Assembly: GCA_036524675.1 (NCBI GenBank)
Contig: DATDBU010000202.1
Span: 1 to 7,543 of the forward strand
Direction of reading: 5' to 3'
Length of the DNA stretch: 7,543 nt
Origin: DATDAW01 sp036524675
GTDB taxonomy: Bacteria > Verrucomicrobiota > Verrucomicrobiia > Chthoniobacterales > DASVRZ01
Part shown: in pieces, positions 1-5,696 of the stretch
How the letters are laid out: the number at the start of each line of letters is the position of its first letter
How positions within the stretch are numbered: position 1 is the first letter of the stretch
Notes under the pieces: model-generated
The model's input: the letters and a program-made list of their open reading frames with translations, nothing else
The model's database searches: none
What the model was told of the DNA's origin: nothing
Translations under genes and position numbers: made by a program

Positions 1-72
1 ATCGGAAAGGCTACATCCAAAGCCGGTATCGATTTTGCGTCTGTATGGAGAAGTTGACGGATTCGGGCATTG
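1..72. other. Left edge, no assignable gene
   Basis: Two plus-strand frames are open from the window edge: one ends at a TGA at 55-57, the other at a TGA at 87-89, overlapping the 3' end of the neighbouring gene. Either could be the tail of a convergent gene, but 18 to 28 residues are too few to recognise a family. No terminator hairpin with a T-tract is visible. Confidence 0.3.
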
Positions 73-1122
73 TTACGGGGCGGGTGTGAGTGCCACGACC
101 GCGGTGCCTTCGTAGGTGCCGTAAGCGAAGCGCGAAGTGTCGGGTGACCAGGCGACCGGGGAGGTCACGCCGATGCCGGTGTGCTCTGAGAAACTATGCC
201 GGAGCGCCCCATCGGTGACACGCCAGAAGCGAATGACGCCGACCTGCTGCCAGAGCCCGTTTGCATCCACAAATGGCAGATAGCCAGTGGTAACCAGACG
301 CGCCCCATCCGGCGTGAAGCAGATCGCCCCAACGCCTTCCTCGGCGGCTGCGCCCGCAAAGCGCGTTAGCATGAGGCCGTCGGAGATGCGCCACAACGTC
401 GTCTGGTTGGGGCTCGCGGCCCAGGCAGCGATGCGTGTGCTGTCCGGTGTGAAAGCCACAGGTGTAAAGCCTTGCGGTGCCCCGCCGGTGAGAACTCGGA
501 CGATCGAGCCGTCAGCAGGTCGCCGAATGGTGATGCTCCCACGGCTCGCTGCCGATTGATAGGCACCGTCGGGCGAGAAGTTGAATGTCGTGGTCGTGCG
601 CTGGTAGCCGGTGCCGACGGTTTCAACCACGGTGAACTCCGCGAAACGCCAGCGCGACAATGTCCCATCGCCGCCCACCGCGCCCACGAGTTGGGAATCC
701 GGGGCAAAGCGGACCACGCGGTTGGCCTGGATTGTCACCGTGAGTGTGCCGAGAAAAACGCCGTCTGCGGCGCGATGCACGCGATAGCCGAGGCCGCCGC
801 CGCTATTGTGAACGGCGAGATAAACCCCGTCACTGGAAAAAATCGTCTGGTTCGCGTTCCCGGAACGGTGCGGCTGCAAAACGGAGTAGATGAGGGCGCC
901 GTTAACCGCCTGGCGAACGCGCACCCACCGGTCCGTCGACCCGAACGCTACACGCGCCGATGTGCTTGGCGTCCAGCCGACCCCTTGAATGCTGTTGCTC
1001 AAACCGCTTGGCGTCGGCACCTCCCACACGACGTTTGGCTCCTCCTGGGCGAATGCTCGGGAAAGCCCGCATAGACAAATCGCTCCCACCGCCATGAGAA
1101 CGGCAATCGAGTTCACTCTCAT
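73..1122 (-). CDS. Secreted WD40-like beta-propeller protein
   Basis: A 349-residue protein with a Sec-type signal peptide: MRVNS start, hydrophobic core at about 6-20, likely cleavage after AFA at 25. The mature part contains about seven WD40-like units. Each has a (V/F)xF(S/T/A)PDG-type strand (about residues 47, 95, 137, 180, 222, 267 and 323), usually followed some 20 residues later by a W/R-x-x-DG turn such as WRISDG and WRVTDG. Seven units would close one complete propeller. Such domains are scaffolds for protein or ligand binding; no catalytic motif or anchor is visible, so a periplasmic or extracellular binding role is inferred only. The start is secured by a perfect AGGAGG seven bases upstream. 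The long upstream gap suggests it has its own promoter. Codon use is GC-rich and even; the gene looks intact. Confidence 0.9.
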   Translation of the reverse strand: MRVNSIAVLMAVGAICLCGLSRAFAQEEPNVVWEVPTPSGLSNSIQGVGWTPSTSARVAFGSTDRWVRVRQAVNGALIYSVLQPHRSGNANQTIFSSDGVYLAVHNSGGGLGYRVHRAADGVFLGTLTVTIQANRVVRFAPDSQLVGAVGGDGTLSRWRFAEFTVVETVGTGYQRTTTTFNFSPDGAYQSAASRGSITIRRPADGSIVRVLTGGAPQGFTPVAFTPDSTRIAAWAASPNQTTLWRISDGLMLTRFAGAAAEEGVGAICFTPDGARLVTTGYLPFVDANGLWQQVGVIRFWRVTDGALRHSFSEHTGIGVTSPVAWSPDTSRFAYGTYEGTAVVALTPAP

Positions 1123-1129
1123 TTCACAC

Positions 1130-1135
1130 CCTCCT
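1130..1135 (-). promoter_or_regulatory. Strong Shine-Dalgarno site of the propeller gene
   Basis: On the minus strand the sequence is AGGAGG, with seven bases before the ATG at 1122-1120. This fixes the start and implies efficient initiation. No convincing -10/-35 pair could be named upstream. Confidence 0.85.
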
Positions 1136-1654
1136 GTAAGGGAAAAACAGAACTACAGGCCACAATCGTTCCAGATGGGCCGGCATCAAGGAGTAATTTG
1201 TGGTGCGCCACGTCGAGCCGCAGATCAAGAGGCGCCGACCGGAAAACTGCCGCCTACTAACACACCCACGACACGAAAGGTCGTTCCAAACCACAGAAAC
1301 CGTCCCGAACTCGCTTTGTCTTGGCGCCCTTCCACGCTGACCTCCACTTCAGTCGATGAATAGCATCAGACTCGCTAAAAGCCATCTGGAGCTTACGAAT
1401 TGCCGGACGCAGGATATTTCTGGACTTTGATGTTTGCGATCAACGGTATACGCAAGCAGTTGATATGGAGGCTGTAGCGCTCATTCCCTGCGTCCGAACG
1501 CTGCTAACGTGTGCAAATTTCCGTTTGTTGGGTCTCCCCGTGACTGCCGGCCAAACCTAGGTCAGTAGACAAACGAAGAGGAGGGGAGTTCTATATCGCC
1601 GGTCTCGCCGTGATTCTGCGATCTGTCGGCTTTTACCGAATCCTTGGGATGGCC
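1136..1654. other. Intergenic region with weak inverted repeats
   Basis: About 520 bases hold no convincing gene. A 42-codon minus-strand frame (ATG near 1389) lacks a ribosome binding site and has Trp/Arg/Cys-rich, non-protein-like composition. The only structure seen is a perfect 10-base inverted repeat (1404-1413 with 1487-1496) enclosing smaller complementary segments, and a 15-base direct repeat with two mismatches (1531-1545 and 1601-1615, exactly 70 bases apart). The promoter of the propeller gene should lie here. Confidence 0.5.
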
Positions 1655-2072
1655 CTAATCCATTGTCTCGCAGTTGAATTCGATGATGTTGCCGTCGGGG
1701 TCGAGGATGTAGATCTGCGGGTAGCCCGCAAGGGAGTCGGGACGGAGTTGCACTTTTTTAAGATCGCCGTCGGAAACATCGTCGCGGAAGCCTTTGCCGC
1801 GGAGCCACGCTAGCGTAGCGCGATAACTGCCCTTTACGCGCAGTGCAAAGTGGATTTTGGAGGGGGCGTTCGTCTTATCGCGGCGGAGTCGCGTCCGAGC
1901 GGGCTACGATGTGGAGTTGCTGCTCCCCATCGCCGATCTTGTGCCAAATTCCCGGATTGTCGAAGGCAGGCCGGTCGATTTCCTGCATTTCCAGAACGCC
2001 GGTATAAAAGTGTCGTGCGCGCTCCAGGTCATCGACGGCAACGAGAACATGATGAAGGTAGGGTTTGTTCAT
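1655..2072 (-). pseudogene. VOC (glyoxalase/dioxygenase fold) protein, frameshifted
   Basis: The first frame (ATG at 2072) reads LHHVLVAVDDLERARHFYTGVL, which is the classic first beta-alpha unit of the VOC superfamily with a metal-ligand-type His at 7/8, and continues to about base 1889. It then stops at TAA 1877-1875. One extra base near 1889 puts the continuation in another frame: LRRDK..., then IHFALRV, YIYILDPDGNIIEF and a stop at 1657-1655. YILDPDGNxIEF is the typical last VOC strand with the Glu ligand. Joined, the two parts give about 138 residues, normal for a single-domain member, so only the frame is broken, not the length. VOC proteins include glyoxalases, dioxygenases and fosfomycin or bleomycin resistance proteins; the exact activity cannot be told. 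Either a recent pseudogene or a one-base assembly error. No strong Shine-Dalgarno site is seen. Confidence 0.85.
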
Positions 2073-2122
2073 GGCCGAGAAGTACGACGCTCCACGTGTC
2101 AGGCAATTGTTGGCCGAAAAAA

Positions 2123-2194
2123 TTATAGGGCATGGCCCTCTGCAGTGCCATCCTGGATCATCTCCTTGATAAAGACTTCAGACTTCCGTCGCAC
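2123..2194 (-). other. Short coding-like fragment, 23 codons
   Basis: From a GTG at 2194 to TAA at 2125-2123, the minus strand reads VRRKSEVFIKEM then IQDGTAEGHAL. The mix of charged and amphipathic residues resembles the end of a real protein rather than random translation. It lies between the phosphatase gene and the VOC gene on the same strand. The frame stays open upstream to a TGA about 70 bases earlier but has no ATG before the fragment. It could be a decayed C-terminus or chance. No ribosome binding site supports it. Confidence 0.2.
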
Positions 2195-2266
2195 GGTCCC
2201 GCGAGAGAAAAGCCAAGAATGGGACGAAGGAAGAGAGGAATGGCGTGGTCCTTTTCAAAAATTGCA

Positions 2267-3007
2267 TCACGGTTTGCGATTCGAGTCGGGTGGACGTAGC
2301 AAACCACGGCGTTTTAGCCACATGACAGCGAGCAAGCAAAGCAGGGCCCAAACGGAGCCAGCTGTCCACCCCGCGAGCACGTCAGTCGGGTAATGTACTC
2401 CGATGACGACGCGGCTTACACCAACAAGGAAGGCAATCAGCAGCGCCGCGGCTAGGACATAGAGTTTTCTTTGACGAGCGCCAAGCGTTTCAGCGATGAC
2501 CATCGCGAGTGTAAGATACACGATCGTCGAGAGCATGGTGTGGCCGCTGGGATAGCTTGTGTTAGTGAATGCGGCTAGGTGCGGAACCACGTTCGGCCGA
2601 TCCCGGGCGAAAGCGGCCTTGAGCAATTGGCTGAGCACAGCGCCGCCAGCCGTGGCGAGGAGAACAAATGCGGCTCCTGCCGTGTTACGCTCCATGAGGA
2701 GGTAGCCAACCGCGATTGCGGTAATGAGCGTGAGAACGGAGCCGCTGCCAAGCGCGCTGAGTTCAATGCTGGCGGGCTTGATCCAACTTGGGCCGATGGG
2801 CTGCGAGGGATCGTCGGCGCGCCGCAGGGCACGCATGATTTGCTTTTCCGTACTGTGTGGTTCTTCTTCGCGCACTTCATCCGTGACGGCGACGAAGAGC
2901 CAGAGGCTTCCAGTGAGGATCACAATTGAAACGAGCAGAACGAACTCGCGCTCTGCGAATGTGCGCAGCGCGAGGAATCGTGCCGACCAGAGACGGTGCG
3001 GTCTCAT
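2267..3007 (-). CDS. PAP2-superfamily membrane phosphatase
   Basis: A 246-residue integral membrane protein with all three signatures of the type 2 phosphatidic acid phosphatase family: K130-x6-R137-P138, P153-S-G-H156, and S198-R-x5-H205-x3-D209. In this family H156 is the general acid/base, H205 the nucleophile and D209 supports it. Hydrophobic segments at about 22-41, 90-104, 112-128, 158-172, 182-197 and 211-231 give the usual six helices, with the active site facing the non-cytoplasmic side. Substrates in the family are lipid phosphates or diphosphates such as phosphatidic acid, phosphatidylglycerol phosphate or undecaprenyl diphosphate; sequence alone does not decide which. The segment at 42-89 is a longer loop than the minimal family needs. 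The ATG is preceded by GAGAAGAGG. A short same-strand ORF lies 164 bases upstream and could share its transcript. Confidence 0.93.
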   Translation of the reverse strand: MRPHRLWSARFLALRTFAEREFVLLVSIVILTGSLWLFVAVTDEVREEEPHSTEKQIMRALRRADDPSQPIGPSWIKPASIELSALGSGSVLTLITAIAVGYLLMERNTAGAAFVLLATAGGAVLSQLLKAAFARDRPNVVPHLAAFTNTSYPSGHTMLSTIVYLTLAMVIAETLGARQRKLYVLAAALLIAFLVGVSRVVIGVHYPTDVLAGWTAGSVWALLCLLAVMWLKRRGLLRPPDSNRKP

Positions 3008-3032
3008 GCCTCTTCTCGGGTTTCGATCCGAG
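3008..3032 (-). promoter_or_regulatory. Ribosome binding site with adjoining hairpin, PAP2 gene
   Basis: On the minus strand a perfect 5-bp stem (CTCGG and CCGAG, plus a possible G-T pair) with a 6 to 8-base loop occupies 3032-3015 and runs directly into the purine-rich GAGAAGAGG before the ATG at 3007. The 3' arm of the stem covers the first bases of that purine run. It could tune translation; this is inference from the position only. Confidence 0.4.
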
Positions 3033-3171
3033 CCTCTGGCGCGCGTTCGTGCACGGAGGCATTGATATCATCCGGGACGTTCTCGTCGAACCCTTTTGTC
3101 AAGCGCCGCCGTGAACGCGCTTGTGGCCGCCAAATTCATCGCTTGTAACCAGATGCGGCTTGCCCCTTGAG

Positions 3172-3330
3172 CTAATTGAATTGTTCCGGATCTTCCCGAT
3201 CTTCTCCGCCTTGCACGTATAGCTTGGAATGCTCTTCCAGCGTGTTCGAAAGTTCCCGCACGGTTTCTTGCACCGCGGTTAAAACTTTGCGACTCTTCGT
3301 GGCACTATGTGCTGCGTCGATCGGTTCCAT
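3172..3330 (-). CDS. Small acidic hypothetical protein, 52 residues
   Basis: The frame starts at ATG 3330 and ends at TAG 3174-3172. It begins MEPIDAAHSATKSRK, continues with an amphipathic helix-like stretch at about 16-38 (VLTAVQETVRELSNTLEEHSKL) and ends in an acidic tail, GGEDREDPEQFN. The composition is strongly protein-like: no Cys or Trp, heptad-like hydrophobic spacing and a charged C-terminus. An in-frame TGA lies about 14 codons upstream, which leaves ATG 3330 as the natural start. I recognise no family. The helix suggests a small dimer or an adaptor. It lies upstream of the PAP2 gene on the same strand and divergent from the large membrane protein, whose first possible start codon (3307) lies inside it. 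There is no clear Shine-Dalgarno site. Believable on composition, unproven. Confidence 0.55.
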   Translation of the reverse strand: MEPIDAAHSATKSRKVLTAVQETVRELSNTLEEHSKLYVQGGEDREDPEQFN

Positions 3331-3348
3331 CTGCCAACCAGCGGCAAC

Positions 3349-5037
3349 GTGAATCCCGTCACCAGAAGGCTTTCAGTCTTTATTGTTCTTGTCGGGATAG
3401 CCTTCCACGCGTTGTTCCATGCAGATGCATTGGCGGCAGGCCAGGCAAAAAACCCGGCTTTGTTCGAAGTAGGTGAGATCAAAGAGCCTCCCGGCTTTGT
3501 CGCAAAGCTTTCAGCCGAGGATGCTGATCCCGTTTCTCGATATCTCTGGGCGACATTTGATCCACGCCTTCGAGAGGCGTTAAAAAGTGGCGACAAGGAT
3601 TCGGAAGACAAATTGGTAGCGGCCCTAAACAATATCATTCAAACGGACTACTGCATTTATACTGAATCACGATTCCTCCACGTAAAGCTGTTACCTGAGA
3701 CGGCCAAGTTGAAGGCGCATGATCGCAAGGGATGGGATTTAATCTGGCTCAATCGACTGCTTCTGCAGGATGCCTATCCTACTGATCTGACCGCAAAGAC
3801 CTATGAACCTTATGAACAGCCCCATGTGTGGCAGGTGAGGACGCAGGCCAAAGCTTCTGTGAAGTCTGACTATCCATACAAAGCTCAACGCAATGACGAT
3901 GTTTGGGTTGATGTCTATGGTCTGGATAGCTGGATTGATGACCTTAAGCAGAACAAAAGAGTGCGTGAGGAGGATTCGGTACAAACGCTGATCCTCTACT
4001 TAAATCACGTCCCGGTGCCAGGCACTCACTCTTTTGCCGTATTCCCTTATGCCGATGCGAATAACATAGGTCTCACTTGCCTCGGATTTACTCTCGCACA
4101 CAATGAGCAATCAAGGGCCGCTTGGTTGCACCTTCTCAATCAACCGGTCTTAAGCCGCCGGGTGGCTGTTACCGTGGGTTTCGAGAATGGAGAGGAGATG
4201 GACTCTTATGTAGACGTTGTAGACGCAGCCGAGAACGTGCCGCGGAACCGCCAATTCCTTTTAACCGTAATTCCAAACCGCACCGCTTTTGGCGTGGCGA
4301 TCATCGTCGCGGCGCTCTTCGCTTTTCTCTGGCTCGCGCGCCACACGCATATCATTCGCGATGCGGCCGCTCCCCGCCGTCCGGATGGCCTGAGGCCCTA
4401 CAGCCTGGCGCGCACGCAGATGGCGTTCTGGTTCTTCCTAGTGGTCACTTCCTACTTCTTTCTTTGGATCATCACGGGCGACATGGATACGCTGAATACT
4501 TCTGTGCTCGGGCTCATCGGTATCAGTGCAGGGACGGCGCTGGGTTCGGCGTTTGTGGACGCGAGCAAGCCGCACGCCGTCGATTCGCCCGGCAACGTGC
4601 CGATCGTCGATGTGACAAAGCCGCATTTGGAAGTGGTGGAAGAGCTGGCGAAGCTTCGGCAGGAAACTCAAAAGGAATTGGAGGCTCTGCAAAAGGCGCG
4701 GGCGCAAATTCTTGCATCGGACAAGCAGCAGTTAGATGCAAACGAGCGCGAGCAGAACAAAGTGCAGGAAAGACTATTGAGCTACCGTTGGCAGACGGCC
4801 TATTTTGCGTGGCCGTCGTGGAAAGGCGTCATGTATGACTTGCTCGCTGAGAATAACCTGATCAGCTTTCATAGGTTTCAGATTTTTGTATGGACGCTGG
4901 TCCTGGGCGTCATGTTTGTTACAAGCGTTTACAACGACCTGGCCATGCCGCGGTTCAGTTCGACACTGCTAGGTCTGCTGGGAATCAGCGCGGGGACCTA
5001 TGTGGGCTTCAAGCTTCCGGAACCCAAAACCGCGTAG
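3349..5037 (+). CDS. Exported membrane-anchored protein with duplicated two-helix module
   Basis: The frame is open from ATG 3307 (576 residues), but GTG 3349 (562 residues) is preferred because it gives a normal signal peptide: a short RR-containing n-region, core VFIVLVGIAFHALF and likely cleavage near ADALA-A. Neither start has a good Shine-Dalgarno site. In 576-residue numbering: residues 45-320 form an exported domain without recognised catalytic motifs; 326-344 is a transmembrane segment; 366-413 is module A with two helices; 442-490 is a Glu/Gln/Lys-rich coiled coil; 520-567 is module B with two helices, ending in FKLPEP. Both modules share S-x2-R-x-Q-x3-W and the end motif LGL(I/L)GISAGT. 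I recall similar SLARTQMAFWFFLV and SFHRFQ..VWTLVLG proteins in several environmental phyla, all of unknown function. A sensor, scaffold or channel-like role is speculation. The 5' half is visibly AT-richer than the 3' half. Confidence 0.85.
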   Translation: MNPVTRRLSVFIVLVGIAFHALFHADALAAGQAKNPALFEVGEIKEPPGFVAKLSAEDADPVSRYLWATFDPRLREALKSGDKDSEDKLVAALNNIIQTDYCIYTESRFLHVKLLPETAKLKAHDRKGWDLIWLNRLLLQDAYPTDLTAKTYEPYEQPHVWQVRTQAKASVKSDYPYKAQRNDDVWVDVYGLDSWIDDLKQNKRVREEDSVQTLILYLNHVPVPGTHSFAVFPYADANNIGLTCLGFTLAHNEQSRAAWLHLLNQPVLSRRVAVTVGFENGEEMDSYVDVVDAAENVPRNRQFLLTVIPNRTAFGVAIIVAALFAFLWLARHTHIIRDAAAPRRPDGLRPYSLARTQMAFWFFLVVTSYFFLWIITGDMDTLNTSVLGLIGISAGTALGSAFVDASKPHAVDSPGNVPIVDVTKPHLEVVEELAKLRQETQKELEALQKARAQILASDKQQLDANEREQNKVQERLLSYRWQTAYFAWPSWKGVMYDLLAENNLISFHRFQIFVWTLVLGVMFVTSVYNDLAMPRFSSTLLGLLGISAGTYVGFKLPEPKTA

Positions 5038-5167
5038 CCCGTTGAGTATTATCCCAACGGAGCATGCTCTGGACTTTGCCATGACCACTTCTTTTTGCTG
5101 AGGCTTTTTAGGACTCTACCCAGCAAGAGTCAGGCGAGGGCGGTAAGCCTAAAAACGGTGATTCAAA
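5038..5167 (+). other. Downstream region of the membrane protein gene
   Basis: Just after the stop codon, CCGTTG and CAACGG can form a 6-bp stem with a 10-base loop (about 5040-5061). No T-tract follows directly; the next T-runs are about 40 to 60 bases later, so this is at best a weak terminator. No gene is seen here. Confidence 0.3.
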
Positions 5168-5312
5168 TAACCACAAAGAATACAAGGAACACAGAGGGAG
5201 AGAGTTATGATTCGAAGCTGCCTTCGGATGCTTCACCCATCAGGAGGGTTGATCTCATGCGCATTCAACCAGCAAGTGCTTGTCTTTGTGCTCCTTGTGT
5301 TCTTTGTGGTTA
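5168..5312. repeat. MITE-like hairpin element, 29-base inverted ends
   Basis: The left arm 5168-5196 and the reverse complement of the right arm 5284-5312 match at 26 of 29 positions, starting with TAACCACAAAGAA. Two of the three differences keep G-U pairing in a plus-strand transcript. Each arm consists of three degenerate 9-nt units: CACAAAGAA, TACAAGGAA and CACAGAGGG on the left. The 87-base interior has no transposase and no convincing gene. Similar AACCACAAAGAACACAAAGG sequences are, from memory, common dispersed intergenic repeats in environmental bacterial genomes. Size and structure fit a non-autonomous mobile or REP-like element, but no target-site duplication was established. Confidence 0.75.
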
Positions 5313-5346
5313 ATTCATTCCAGGGTAAGATGTGCGGCGGCATGCG

Positions 5347-5365
5347 AAGCCTTCTTGGAAGGTTT
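5347..5365 (+). terminator. Compact hairpin, possible terminator
   Basis: AAGCCTTC and GAAGGTTT pair over 8 bp with one G-T pair around a 3-base TTG loop. Only a short, interrupted T-run follows (TTTGCTCT), so terminator function is uncertain. It lies between the two inverted-repeat elements and may be part of that repeat-rich structure. Confidence 0.3.
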
Positions 5366-5398
5366 GCTCTAGGCGCTCCGGACAGGAATATCCGTTTC

Positions 5399-5518
5399 CT
5401 CCTGTTTCCATGTTTTGAACAGGAGTTAAGGGAGGGAACAGAGATGAAGCGGGCTAGGGTCGGATACTGTGCTGGCGCTGATTTAAAACCCCTCAGTTTC
5501 CTCGTTCCCTCCTGTTTA
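5399..5518. repeat. Second inverted purine/pyrimidine repeat element
   Basis: A forward purine-rich arm at 5417-5443 (GAACAGGAG, TTAAGGGAG, GGAACAGAG) faces a pyrimidine-rich arm at 5490-5517, whose complement reads AAACAGGAG, GGAACGAGG, AAACTGAGG. Both are trains of 9-nt units. Perfect complementary cores are GGAGGGAAC 5431-5439 with GTTCCCTCC 5504-5512, and AACAGGAG 5418-5425 with CTCCTGTT 5509-5516. A further CTCCTGTT at 5399-5406 forms an alternative local hairpin with 5418-5425. The architecture is the same as that of the element just upstream, with a different unit sequence. Confidence 0.6.
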
Positions 5519-5612
5519 AGTATTTTGTGTGCTCGCCCTCGGAAAATCGCGCCCAACGAGGAAGAGGGGCGAGAACAAGCACGAGCTAGGAGGAAAACGG
5601 TTTGTCTTTGAT

Positions 5613-5650
5613 CCCCTCCTTTGTTTCCTTCTGCTTCCTTCTGTTCTGTT
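5613..5650. repeat. Pyrimidine-rich 9-10-nt unit array, single arm
   Basis: The complement reads as units of the form AACAGAAGG, AAGCAGAAGG, AAACAAAGG. TTCCTTCTG occurs twice exactly 10 bases apart (5625-5633 and 5635-5643). A diffuse purine-rich stretch at about 5552-5600 may be its opposing arm but does not align well. It probably belongs to the same repeat class as the two elements upstream. Confidence 0.45.
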
Positions 5651-5696
5651 AAATAGTTGAATCTGTTTCCGGGAGGGAACTTCCCGAAAAGGGGTA

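Noticed and set aside
3..89. Frame reading GYIQSRYRF...MEKLTDSGIVTG, loosely like the FtsK gamma winged helix
   Set aside because: A true gamma domain would need about five more residues in the recognition helix, and nothing upstream is visible; most likely coincidence.
1610..1813. 67-codon plus-strand frame
   Set aside because: It is exactly antisense to the second half of the VOC gene, whose minus-strand frame carries the recognised YILDPDGNIIEF motif.
3015..3032. GGTTTCGATCC resembling a tRNA T-arm
   Set aside because: The loop has eight rather than seven bases, and the flanking sequence is the PAP2 coding start; no acceptor, D or anticodon arm is present.
4122..4838. 238-codon plus-strand frame inside the membrane protein gene
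   Set aside because: Arg/Gly/Cys-rich out-of-frame translation of the GC-rich half; the frame of the membrane protein has clear domains.
5168..5312. CRISPR-like array
   Set aside because: The 9-nt units are contiguous and degenerate, without regular spacers, and the two arms are inverted rather than direct repeats.
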